Shown here piece after piece: positions 1 to 7,057 of a stretch of DNA of 22,685 nt (position 1 is its first letter; each line of letters opens with the position of its first letter). Origin of the DNA: a virus. Made by a program: the position numbers and the translations under genes. The DNA is taken from positions 1 through 22,685 of the IMG/VR virus record IMGVR_UViG_3300025120_000608. The stretch is one strand, 5' to 3'. Below the pieces are notes generated by a model. That model was not told the DNA's origin. It did no database searches and worked only from the letters and a program-made list of their open reading frames with translations.

Positions 1-1
1 A

Positions 2-1030
2 TTACAAGAACCACAGAACATTACCATAGTAAGAAGAACTGTACCTTCACTTAAAAGAAGTGTAATAAAAGATTTCAAAGAGATAATGCAAGAGTTAGGT
101 ATATGGAGTAATGAGTCATACAACATCTCTGATAGGGTTTACTCGTTCTCTAATGGAGCATTAATTAGTTTTGTTAATACAGATGATGCAGAGAAATTAA
201 GAGGTGTTAAATCAAATATTTTATTTATAGATGAAGCATCGGAACAACACGAAGAAGCTTACTTCCAACTATCCATTCGTACAACAGGTGAGATAATCTT
301 AGCATTCAACCCAACTGTTTCACCTTACCATTGGTTAAGGAATATGGATGATGCAGAACAATTTAGAACTACATACAAAAACAATCCTTATCTACCTGAT
401 GCAATGATTAAGGAGATAGAAGCATTAGAACATAAGAACCCAAAGTATTATAAGATATATGGTTTAGGAGAATATGCACCGAATGAAAAGGCAGTATTTA
501 ATAACTTCCAAATACTAGAAGATTTCCCTACACACGAGTTAATAGGATATGGAATGGACTTTGGTTTTTCACAAGACCCAACTACTTTGATTGCAGTACA
601 TAAACATCACGATATGTTGTATTGTAGAGAACTGATGTATGAGAGAGGTTTAACAACTAATGATATAGTAAGAAGGCTACAGAGTTTAAACATCGGTAAA
701 ACAGAGATATGGGCCGATAGTGCAGAGCCACGATTGATAGAAGAAATCTATCGTTCTGGTTTTAATATTAAACCTGTCAAGAAAGGACCTGATAGTATAA
801 AATTTGGAATCTCTGTATTACAGAACTTTGGTTTAGTAGTAGATAATAAATCAACACACTTAATAGATGAGTTGTATGGATATGAATATGCAACAGATAA
901 GAATGGAGTAGTGTTGGATAAACCACAAGGGTTCAATGACCATTGTATAGATGCACTAAGATATCTAGCAATGAGTAGGTTGAGTTTAAAACAAGCAAAT
1001 AAAGGTAAATACACATTAAGTTTTAAGTAA
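2..1030 (+). CDS. terL: Terminase large subunit, 5'-truncated by the window edge
   Basis: This is the DNA-packaging motor: an ATPase that pumps DNA through the portal plus a nuclease that cuts the concatemer. The frame is open from base 2, and the residues before the ATG at 86 (including VRRTVPSLKRSV) match the terminase fold, so the true start lies upstream and 86 is an internal Met. Counting from that Met, Walker B is SNILFIDEASE at residues 43-53 (D49, E50), followed by the LAFNPT coupling motif near 72-77. The C-terminal RNase H-like nuclease carries the acidic residues D158 (YGMDFGFSQDPTT), D211 (IWADSAEP) and D285/D289 (FNDHCIDALRYL). The Walker A loop is outside the window. The architecture is that of PBSX-type (Terminase_3) proteins. 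The stop codon overlaps the next ATG (TAATG). Confidence 0.95.
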   Translation, partial: LQEPQNITIVRRTVPSLKRSVIKDFKEIMQELGIWSNESYNISDRVYSFSNGALISFVNTDDAEKLRGVKSNILFIDEASEQHEEAYFQLSIRTTGEIILAFNPTVSPYHWLRNMDDAEQFRTTYKNNPYLPDAMIKEIEALEHKNPKYYKIYGLGEYAPNEKAVFNNFQILEDFPTHELIGYGMDFGFSQDPTTLIAVHKHHDMLYCRELMYERGLTTNDIVRRLQSLNIGKTEIWADSAEPRLIEEIYRSGFNIKPVKKGPDSIKFGISVLQNFGLVVDNKSTHLIDELYGYEYATDKNGVVLDKPQGFNDHCIDALRYLAMSRLSLKQANKGKYTLSFK

Positions 1031-1188
1031 TGAATATAAAAGAAAGAATAAATCATTTAGAAGAAGAAGCACAAGCAAACCTTACGTTATTTCGTAAAGG
1101 TCAAGATAGTTATGCTATCACGAGATATCAAACAATAATGAAACAAATAACTAATCTAAGAAAATATGGCAACGATAGTAGAAGTTAA
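1030..1188 (+). CDS. Small hypothetical protein, 52 aa
   Basis: A short reading frame starting MNIKERINHLEEEAQ and ending KYGNDSRS. Its ATG uses the last A of the terminase stop codon (TAATG), which favours translational coupling, and its end overlaps the next gene by 23 nt. The composition is charged and helical, with Lys/Arg/Glu/Gln and few hydrophobic residues. I recognise no family. It fills what would otherwise be a 135-nt gap in a very compact region, which is the main support for it being real. Small proteins at this place can be terminase-associated or virion accessory proteins, but nothing in the sequence shows that. Confidence 0.55.
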   Translation: MNIKERINHLEEEAQANLTLFRKGQDSYAITRYQTIMKQITNLRKYGNDSRS

Positions 1189-1516
1189 ACTACCTGAAGA
1201 ATATAAGGATAAGAATAAATACGAGATATATACACATCTTGAACAAGTTGCTACTTATGCTCACAATCTTAAAGAAGAAGTAACTAATCTTAAAGCAGAG
1301 ATTGTATTAAGAGATTCTCAATTACAAAAACAAAGAGCAGATATTCTTAAATTAAAATCGTTGGTAGGACATAAGAACATAGAGATACAAGACTTAAAGT
1401 TAGAAGCAGAAGATGTAATAGATATAACAGAAACAAAGATACCTAACTTTCTACCAGCATCAGTTAAGTTTCACGAAGTAACACAAGAATTCCAAGACAA
1501 ACCAATTAACAAATGA
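1166..1516 (+). CDS. Coiled-coil protein of unknown function, 116 aa
   Basis: Residues about 20-85 form a long charged helix with Leu/Ile at heptad spacing (LEQVATYAHNLKEEVTNLKA and on through SQLQKQRADILKLKSLV), so a coiled coil is very likely. The N-terminus is short and mixed, and the C-terminal 30 residues look extended (IPNFLPASVKFHEV). There is no signal peptide or membrane segment. It overlaps the following tail chaperone by ATGA (1513-1516), suggesting coupled translation and perhaps a joint role, but no family is recognised. The start at 1166 is the only good ATG and lies inside the preceding small gene. Confidence 0.7.
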   Translation: MATIVEVKLPEEYKDKNKYEIYTHLEQVATYAHNLKEEVTNLKAEIVLRDSQLQKQRADILKLKSLVGHKNIEIQDLKLEAEDVIDITETKIPNFLPASVKFHEVTQEFQDKPINK

Positions 1517-2160
1517 AAAAAGAAATAGAGATAGTAGTTCCAAAAGATTATTCAGCAGTATCATTAAAGAAGTATTTAAAGATACAAGAAGATTTAGAAA
1601 CCTATAAAGATGATAAGGAAGCACAAGATGCGTTCTTATTATATAACATCATAGGTTTAACACCTGAGGTAATTATAAAATTAGATAGTGATACAATAAC
1701 AAGTATTAAAAAAGATTTATATGCGTTCTTAGGTAAGACAGATTTTGAATTACAAAAGTTTGTTACTATTGATGGAGTAAAATATGGATTTGAACCTAAC
1801 CTATCTAAGATGGCTTATGGTGCTTATTTAGATTTATCTTCATATCAAAATATTGCATTAGATAAGAATTGGGCAAGTATAATGAATATCTTATACAGAC
1901 CTGTAACTAAAACAAAAGGAGCTCTATATAGTATAGAACCTTATAGTAGTGAGAAACAAGATAACACAGATAAGTGGTTAGATATTAATATGGATATTCA
2001 CTTCGGTTGTTTTTTTTTCTTCAATCGTATCTTAAAGGAATTAACGAAAGATACCCTGAAATCTTTGAGGGAGGCAGCGTTGGAGGACCAGGCAGTGAAT
2101 CCGCACACCAAGCGAATTTTGCAAGAAAGTGGAGCTCTTATCAATCGATTGTTGTCTTAG
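1513..2160 (+). CDS. Putative tail assembly chaperone, short (G-like) form
   Basis: A 215-aa cytoplasmic protein proposed to be the G-like tail chaperone that holds the tape measure while the tube assembles around it. The N-terminal half (KEIEIVVPKDYSAVSLKKYL, then LTPEVIIKLDSDTITSIKKDL) resembles the N-terminal part of chaperones I recall from Bacteroidota phages. After about residue 166 the gene crosses a run of nine T (2010-2018), read as Cys-Phe-Phe-Phe-Phe, and continues in frame for another 46 residues to a TAG at 2158. A second open frame in -1 overlaps this end and carries a conserved chaperone-like domain. The family call is from memory of the pattern. The tape measure is unusually far away, about 17 kb downstream. 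Confidence 0.65.
   Translation: MKKEIEIVVPKDYSAVSLKKYLKIQEDLETYKDDKEAQDAFLLYNIIGLTPEVIIKLDSDTITSIKKDLYAFLGKTDFELQKFVTIDGVKYGFEPNLSKMAYGAYLDLSSYQNIALDKNWASIMNILYRPVTKTKGALYSIEPYSSEKQDNTDKWLDINMDIHFGCFFFFNRILKELTKDTLKSLREAALEDQAVNPHTKRILQESGALINRLLS
2010..2019 (+). other. Putative -1 ribosomal frameshift (slippery) site, T9C
   Basis: Nine consecutive T followed by C. In the frame of the upstream gene the codons are TGT TTT TTT TTC TTC, so both T TTT TTT and T TTT TTC fit the X XXY YYZ slippery pattern with perfect re-pairing after a -1 shift. A weak imperfect stem (CCCTGAAA at 2054 against TTTGAGGG ending at 2071, one mismatch) lies about 35 nt downstream; whether it stimulates slipping is unknown. 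Transcriptional slippage on the T run is an alternative mechanism with the same result. Confidence 0.65.
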
Positions 2161-2297
2161 CTAATGAAGATTTATTAAAGTTTGATGAAGTAGTTAAAAG
2201 ACCTTTAGAAGAATGTTTGTTAAACCTTTGTTACAGAGCAGATAAGGTACAGTTAGAAAACTTAATACATAGAGCTGCTATGAAAAAGTATAAATAG
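2010..2297 (+). CDS. C-terminal (T-like) extension of the tail chaperone, reached by -1 frameshift
   Basis: This frame has no ATG near its start; only a TTG at 2007 could serve, and that lacks a ribosome site. It is open in -1 relative to the 1513 gene. Shifting on the T9 run (slip on TTT TTC, then reading CTT at 2019) would give one protein of about 261 aa instead of 215. The extension holds a clear conserved block: FARKWSSYQSIVVLANEDLL followed by KFDEVVKRPLEECLLNLCYR, which matches the F-x-x-KW-x-x-Y / LA-x-x-D / FDEV pattern I recall from the second part of such chaperones. This layout parallels lambda G and GT. From 2019 to 2160 both frames are open. Confidence 0.7.
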   Translation, partial: FFFLQSYLKGINERYPEIFEGGSVGGPGSESAHQANFARKWSSYQSIVVLANEDLLKFDEVVKRPLEECLLNLCYRADKVQLENLIHRAAMKKYK

Positions 2298-2326
2298 CCC
2301 TACAATCAAATATAAATAACTCTTAC

Positions 2327-2337
2327 TTTGTTATAGT
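2327..2337 (+). promoter_or_regulatory. Promoter-like motif TTTGTTATAGT
   Basis: An 11-nt word in the 52-nt gap between the tail chaperone and the Cys-rich small gene, 23 nt before the ATG at 2350. It differs by one base from TTTGTTATATT found in three other gaps (6256, 8711, 15576). Its position at apparent transcription-unit starts suggests a phage promoter element; it does not match the Bacteroidota -7 box TAnnTTTG. Confidence 0.45.
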
Positions 2338-2349
2338 AATAAAACAATT

Positions 2350-2598
2350 ATGTCATATTCTAGAAGCTTACGAAAGAGAAGAGAGACAGGAATTTACATT
2401 GGCCCTACTATTGGTAAATCTTCACCGAAGAATTCAAGAAGAGGATGCTTATGTTTAGATTCTGATACTTACGATGTTAAGTGTTGCGATGGATATTTGC
2501 AAAATCAAGGTATAGGAAAGACAGAATCTGTAATAATAGAACGAGGTGCGTTCTCAACAGGCTTCTCTAATGGATTTGACATAGAAATAATAAGATAA
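2350..2598 (+). CDS. Small Cys-rich virion-associated protein, 82 aa
   Basis: Starts MSYSRSLRKRRETGIY with a basic N-terminus and carries a central motif RRGCLCLDSDTYDVKCCDGY, that is C-x-C followed by C-C about 11 residues later, then QGIG. I recall similar small proteins (GCLC...KCCDG...QGIG) next to fibre genes in flavobacterial and uncultured marine phages, where they are unannotated. The four cysteines could bind a metal or form disulfides; the sequence does not decide. There is no membrane segment. It lies 4 nt upstream of the large fibre gene and probably shares its transcript. The start is preceded by the AT-rich context AAAACAATT with no Shine-Dalgarno site. Confidence 0.65.
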   Translation: MSYSRSLRKRRETGIYIGPTIGKSSPKNSRRGCLCLDSDTYDVKCCDGYLQNQGIGKTESVIIERGAFSTGFSNGFDIEIIR

Positions 2599-2602
2599 TA
2601 AG

Positions 2603-5401
2603 ATGAGTAGTAAAAACAAATCACAATTAAGGACGGAAAACTCTAATAACTTTCCTAACAATAATTCACAATTTATTACACCTGAAAAGTTAAGAGACTT
2701 CAATAATGATGTTATTGATTCAATGGTAGTTAATCAAGATACAGGTTCGTATTTACTTACCTCATCATTTGATACAGGTAGTAGAGATTTAACATTTACA
2801 AGAGTAGATGGAACAATATATAGTAATAACATACCAGGTGGAGGAACAGGAGGTTCAACTGATACAGGTAGTTTATTAGTAACTGCATCAATAGTAGATG
2901 CAACGATAACATATACTAAAGGAGATGGTTCTACATTTACTACAACAGTAAATAATGTAGCAAATGCAACATCAGCAACATCAGCATCACACGCAGAGTT
3001 TGCAGATGAAACAGATGATGTAATTCTTAATGTAAAAAATACATCAGGTGCAGATATAGGAAAAGGATTAGCAGTTCATGCAACAGGTGTGACTGGTGAG
3101 AATGTAAATATTAAATTAGCAGACTCTTCTGTTAGTGGAGATATGCCTGCTGTTGGTATAACAAGAGATGCTATATCAAACAACGCAAGTGGTGTTGTAA
3201 TAATAAGTGGTAAAGTAAAAGGATTAGATACATCAACAGATGGATTAGTTGCAGGAGCATCAGTATATGTAAATGGAGCAGGAGTATTAACTTCTACTAA
3301 ACCAACTGGTTCTGATTTAATACAGAACATTGGTATATGTGGTAAAGTAGATGCAACAGATGGAGAGATTATAGTAATGGGTAGTGGTAGAAGTAATGAT
3401 TTACCGAACATTACAGATGGTTATGGATGGTTTGGTAATAGTGATGGAGTTCCTACTGCACAAACAACGGCATCGTTTGCTAAAACAGATATAGATAATA
3501 CATTTAGTGGAACACAAAACTTTGAGAATATATCAGTAAGTGGGACAGGTTCATTCGGTAGAATAAACTCTGTAACAGGTTCAGCTAAGATTATAGGAGA
3601 TGCATTCGTAGTAGTTAATGCAGATACACCAACATTAAGATATGCTGGATTACAAGTATATGATAGTGGTTCATCATCAACTGCTTCAATAGAATGGGAT
3701 GGTGGAAATGATAGTTGGATACTTGTAGAGGAAGGAGGACAATCTTCATTCCTATTAACAGGTCCAACAGGTAGTAAAGGTAGTGAAGTTAATTTAACAG
3801 AAAACACTTTACCAAAAGCAGGAGAACATAGACAACTAGTAGATAGTATTATAAGTGATGATGGTGCAAATGTAACAGTTAGTGGAAATATAAATGTGAC
3901 TGGAAACTACAATGGATTTGATAGTGGTTCATTTGCATTGTTAGGAGCATCAAATACCTTTACAGGTGGAACACAAGTAGCACAATCTACTAATGGATTA
4001 TTCTTCTCAAAACCAGACTATCCAAGTTCAGGTTTTGTACAAAAGAAATTATGGGATTTAAATTCTCAAAACATACCTGTTCAATCAGGAGTATATAATA
4101 TATTTCAAAACTCATTTACACACTTTAATGGATTTGGTAGATGGTATGAAAATGGTTCATATCTTTTTGAAGCGTATGATGGTGGTAGTTACAACTATGG
4201 TAATGAAATATCATTCAATGGTGGTGGAACACAATTATTTGCAATTGCAAGTGGTAGTGGAGGATTAAGTAGTGGAAACCACGCTAAGATTGTTATGCAA
4301 GATGATTACAATACTAAAACAAGTATTGATATTCAATCACAAGGTATCAATATAGGTAACTCTACAAATGGTAGATTAGTTAATACAGATGGTATTAATA
4401 TAGGTTCAACCTCATCACCTGTTACTTTAAACTCAAGTGGTTTAACAGTTAGTTCAACTACAACTGATTGGACTGGTAATTTAGATATTACAGGTAATTT
4501 AACTGTAACAGGAACTATTGGTGGAATAGATAGTGGTTCATTTGCATTGAAAAATGCAGCTAATACATTTACTGCTGGACCTCAACTTGTTAGTGGTTCT
4601 AGTGGATATGTAACTCAACAATTTACAGCACCTTCAGCAAACAATGAATATGCACAAACTACTGTTGTAGGAGCAAGTAATGGTGGAACTGCTTATAATA
4701 GAGTATTCCAAGGTGTATTAGATTATTCAAACTTTGGATTACCAAACCTTGAAGATGCATTTGCAATAGAATACTTTGATGGATTTGGATATAACTATGG
4801 TTCTCAATTTTACTTAAATGGTAAATCTACTGAATTGGGTGTAACACCAAATGGTGGTGGTAGTAGTAATCAAGCTTTAATTAAATTACAAGATGTTGGA
4901 AATAATACTACCAATATGTCCTTAAAAGCAACAACACTTTCTTTAGGAACAGATACTAATGTAACATCTACTGCACTTGGTAATAATAGTAACACTACAA
5001 TTATTCAAGGTAATAATGTTAATTTTAATGGTAATACACATACATTTAGTAATTCTACTGTAATAAGTGGTTCATTACAAAGTGCAGTTAATACAATATC
5101 TATATCATCAAATACTGCTTCATTAGATTTCAATGGACCTCAATTACAAACACTAGAGTTAGTAAGTGGTAGTGAAACAAGATTAGAAGCAACTAATACA
5201 AAAAATGGTGTAACAATAAACTTACAAGTTAAACAACCAGGTGATGGATATGGAACATTAATAATTCCTAGTTTCCCATTCAAAGAACCAAGTGATTCTC
5301 ATTACTCAGCATCAGCTGCAGTAGATGCAATAGATATATTAACTTTTATAAAATATGATACAAATGATATATTTGTTGCTAATGTAAAAAACTTTAACTA
5401 A
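2603..5401 (+). CDS. Large modular tail fibre / surface adhesin, 932 aa
   Basis: A Ser/Gly/Thr/Asn-rich protein built from modules. Residues about 1-60 (NNFPNNNSQFITPEKLRDFN) form an N-terminal cap that I recall from fibre proteins of Bacteroidota phages, probably the virion attachment part. Residues about 140-275 (NVKNTSGADIGKGLAVHATG through GEIIVMGSGRSNDLPNI) match a module common in marine phage fibres. Two related repeats follow, each starting near GFDSGSFAL or GIDSGSFAL (DNA copies at 3920-3940 and 4529-4549). The last 80 residues (ETRLEATNTKNGVTINLQV ... VDAIDILTFIKYD) recur at the end of the fibre gene at 11833. The role is probably host recognition or decoration; no enzyme motif is seen. 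The next gene starts 1 nt after the stop. Confidence 0.75.
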   Translation: MSSKNKSQLRTENSNNFPNNNSQFITPEKLRDFNNDVIDSMVVNQDTGSYLLTSSFDTGSRDLTFTRVDGTIYSNNIPGGGTGGSTDTGSLLVTASIVDATITYTKGDGSTFTTTVNNVANATSATSASHAEFADETDDVILNVKNTSGADIGKGLAVHATGVTGENVNIKLADSSVSGDMPAVGITRDAISNNASGVVIISGKVKGLDTSTDGLVAGASVYVNGAGVLTSTKPTGSDLIQNIGICGKVDATDGEIIVMGSGRSNDLPNITDGYGWFGNSDGVPTAQTTASFAKTDIDNTFSGTQNFENISVSGTGSFGRINSVTGSAKIIGDAFVVVNADTPTLRYAGLQVYDSGSSSTASIEWDGGNDSWILVEEGGQSSFLLTGPTGSKGSEVNLTENTLPKAGEHRQLVDSIISDDGANVTVSGNINVTGNYNGFDSGSFALLGASNTFTGGTQVAQSTNGLFFSKPDYPSSGFVQKKLWDLNSQNIPVQSGVYNIFQNSFTHFNGFGRWYENGSYLFEAYDGGSYNYGNEISFNGGGTQLFAIASGSGGLSSGNHAKIVMQDDYNTKTSIDIQSQGINIGNSTNGRLVNTDGINIGSTSSPVTLNSSGLTVSSTTTDWTGNLDITGNLTVTGTIGGIDSGSFALKNAANTFTAGPQLVSGSSGYVTQQFTAPSANNEYAQTTVVGASNGGTAYNRVFQGVLDYSNFGLPNLEDAFAIEYFDGFGYNYGSQFYLNGKSTELGVTPNGGGSSNQALIKLQDVGNNTTNMSLKATTLSLGTDTNVTSTALGNNSNTTIIQGNNVNFNGNTHTFSNSTVISGSLQSAVNTISISSNTASLDFNGPQLQTLELVSGSETRLEATNTKNGVTINLQVKQPGDGYGTLIIPSFPFKEPSDSHYSASAAVDAIDILTFIKYDTNDIFVANVKNFN
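3920..3940 (+). repeat. 21-bp direct repeat, copy 1
   Basis: GATAGTGGTTCATTTGCATTG, identical to 4529-4549 and 609 bp apart. It encodes DSGSFAL in both places and marks the start of two related modules inside the fibre gene, so it reflects an internal duplication. Confidence 0.85.
4529..4549 (+). repeat. 21-bp direct repeat, copy 2
   Basis: Second copy of GATAGTGGTTCATTTGCATTG, in the same reading frame as copy 1 at 3920-3940. The downstream protein again runs through an ANTFTAG-like segment and a YNYGSQFYLNG segment similar to YNYGNEISFNG in the first module. Confidence 0.85.
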
Positions 5402-5402
5402 T

Positions 5403-6230
5403 ATGAGAGTATCGCCAGTAGCTTACTTACAATCACAAGTATCTCTTTCAAATGAAATACCAAGTGGTTCAAATATCGTAATGAGGTTTGAAGATGCAAA
5501 TACTAACTTTAGTGCAGGTGTTTGGGCAGATACTTCTGCTTCACCTGTAGCACGAATTACAACAGGCTCAGTTGGAACTGATGTAGTGTTTCTTGCAAGT
5601 AATGGTTTAGAGTTAGATAATACTAATTCAGCAAACAAAGGTCACGCTTTAGTAGAAAGTTTAGGAACAGATATTCAGTTTGAATCATTTGCTATTGTCT
5701 TTGATAGACCACAAAACTCTCAAGGTACTGGAGACCAAAGAGATTATTTCTTTGATGCTAGAGATGCTAATACAGAATCACCTGATAATGGTGGTTTCTT
5801 TAATCAATACGATGCAACAGCACAAGGTAATGGTTCATTCTTAGGCCCATCTGGTTCATTTTATTCTTGGTATTATGGAGAAGGAGCACCATCAACAGTT
5901 GATGCAGGAGCAACAACCGCTGCTAATTTAACAAATGGAAATGGTAATAATGAAGGTGGAACAGAACAATACCAATGGTTAGGACCTACTGGTAGAAGTA
6001 CAGATAATAACGAGAGGGTATTACATTTCAATTGTAACCCATCAGCAATAGATGAGTATAAACAAATACAATCAGCTGCTGAAGGTATGTATTTGGGTGC
6101 TAATGACCAAGGTGGTGAAGCTAGTTCTATGAGAATATTTGCAATAATTTATTGGGATGTTCCTTTAACATTTACTGATTTCCAACAATTAATACGATAC
6201 TTACAAGCACAAAACACTATACCAACTTAA
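5403..6230 (+). CDS. Virion surface protein, possibly lectin-like, 275 aa
   Basis: No family is recognised with certainty. The chain is rich in Asn, Gly, Ser and aromatic residues with a beta-strand pattern: VMRFEDANTNFSAGVWADTS near the N-terminus, FESFAIVFDRPQ in the middle and MRIFAIIYWDVPLTFTDFQQ at the end. The final segment (strand, D-x-P-L-t, then a short helix QQLIRYLQ) resembles the closing strand and helix of laminin-G/concanavalin-like jelly rolls, so a carbohydrate-binding beta-sandwich is a reasonable guess. It begins 1 nt after the fibre stop and is surely co-expressed with it. The same order, fibre then MR-starting surface protein, recurs at 11833-15120. There is no signal peptide. 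Confidence 0.6.
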   Translation: MRVSPVAYLQSQVSLSNEIPSGSNIVMRFEDANTNFSAGVWADTSASPVARITTGSVGTDVVFLASNGLELDNTNSANKGHALVESLGTDIQFESFAIVFDRPQNSQGTGDQRDYFFDARDANTESPDNGGFFNQYDATAQGNGSFLGPSGSFYSWYYGEGAPSTVDAGATTAANLTNGNGNNEGGTEQYQWLGPTGRSTDNNERVLHFNCNPSAIDEYKQIQSAAEGMYLGANDQGGEASSMRIFAIIYWDVPLTFTDFQQLIRYLQAQNTIPT

Positions 6231-6246
6231 AAAAATAACTACTTAT

Positions 6247-6265
6247 ATATAACAATTTGTTATAT
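6247..6265. promoter_or_regulatory. Perfect 19-bp palindrome overlapping the promoter-like motif
   Basis: ATATAACAA, one T, then TTGTTATAT: two 9-nt arms that are exact reverse complements. It sits in the gap before the scaffold and capsid genes and overlaps the TTTGTTATATT motif at 6256. This is the size and symmetry of a dimeric repressor or activator site. The hairpin would be AT-only and weak, so a DNA site is more likely than an RNA structure. None of the other motif copies has the left arm. Confidence 0.45.
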
Positions 6266-6266
6266 T
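6256..6266 (+). promoter_or_regulatory. Promoter-like motif TTTGTTATATT before the capsid unit
   Basis: Exact copy of the 11-nt word also found at 8711 and 15576, with a one-mismatch copy at 2327. It lies 55 nt before the scaffold ATG, giving a longer leader than the other copies (23-28 nt). The leader contains a purine-rich stretch, AAAAAAGAGAGAAAA, directly before the start codon. Confidence 0.5.
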
Positions 6267-6310
6267 GGTAGATATATCAAATCAATAACAAACAAAAAAG
6301 AGAGAAAATT

Positions 6311-7027
6311 ATGAATTCACAAACTGTATTAGGTAAGATTATGACTTTATTGTCTTTAGATAGTAAAGAAGTAAAACTTACTGTAGCTAAATTAGCTGAT
6401 GGTACTCTTGTTGAATCTCCAACTTTTGATGTGGGTGAAACCTTAGAGGTTATCCACGAAGATGGAACAAAAACTCCAGCACCTGATGGTGAACACTTAT
6501 TAGAGTTAAGAGATGAATCTGATGAAATAAACAGAATCAAACTTTTTACTGAAGGTGGTATCATCAAGGAAAGAGAAAATGTTGAAATCGAAGCAGAAAG
6601 TGAAGAGAAGAAAGAAGAGGAAATGGCTGATGTTTCAACAGAGGAGGTGGAAGCTTTACCAGAAACTGGTAAATCTGATACTGACGTAAATGAACAAGTA
6701 ACTCTTGAATCAGAACCTGGAATCGCTGTAGATGAGGAGGTGGTTGATAAGGAAGCGGATATCGTTAACTTAACTACTAAATTAGAAGAGCAAGAAGAGA
6801 AGATTGAAGAGATGAAAGAAAGAATCGAAGAACTTGTAAAGTACTTTGAGGAAATCAAAAAAGAAGAAGAAGCAATGGAGGAAGAAAAGAAAGAGGAGGA
6901 AGAACTTGAATCTAAGAAATTAGATGGAGCTCCTATTGAGAAACCTGCAATGTTTAACAAAAAGAAAAACAATAACTTTAAAGTAGGGAATTATAGAAAT
7001 TCTGTACTTTCAAAAATGTATAGGTAA
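6311..7027 (+). CDS. Capsid scaffold protein, 238 aa
   Basis: Proposed internal scaffold for prohead assembly. Evidence: position 30 nt before the major capsid gene; a very acidic, Glu/Lys-rich coiled coil (about residues 90-210, with LEEQEEKIEEMKERIEELVK); and a short basic C-terminus (FNKKKNNNFKVGNYRNSVLS) of the kind that binds capsid subunits. Residues 1-75 form a separate beta-rich domain with LADGTLVESPTFDVGETLEV and DGTKTPAPDGEH, which I recall from scaffold/prohead core proteins of Bacteroidota phages. An in-frame ATG at 6623 (Met105) preceded by AGAAGAGG could start a scaffold-only product of about 134 aa, as with lambda Nu3; this is a guess. The main start has a purine-rich GAGAG site. 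Confidence 0.75.
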   Translation: MNSQTVLGKIMTLLSLDSKEVKLTVAKLADGTLVESPTFDVGETLEVIHEDGTKTPAPDGEHLLELRDESDEINRIKLFTEGGIIKERENVEIEAESEEKKEEEMADVSTEEVEALPETGKSDTDVNEQVTLESEPGIAVDEEVVDKEADIVNLTTKLEEQEEKIEEMKERIEELVKYFEEIKKEEEAMEEEKKEEEELESKKLDGAPIEKPAMFNKKKNNNFKVGNYRNSVLSKMYR

Positions 7028-7057
7028 CCCTATCAAATTAAAACAAAAGAGAGAAAA

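Noticed and set aside
2007-2297. Independent gene starting at TTG 2007
   Set aside because: TTG at 2007 has no ribosome site and lies directly before the T run inside the chaperone gene; frameshifting from the upstream frame explains the reading frame better.
6277-6972. Long antisense reading frame opposite the scaffold gene
   Set aside because: The protein is almost entirely Ser/Phe/Leu, the mirror of Glu/Lys codons; it is a composition artefact.
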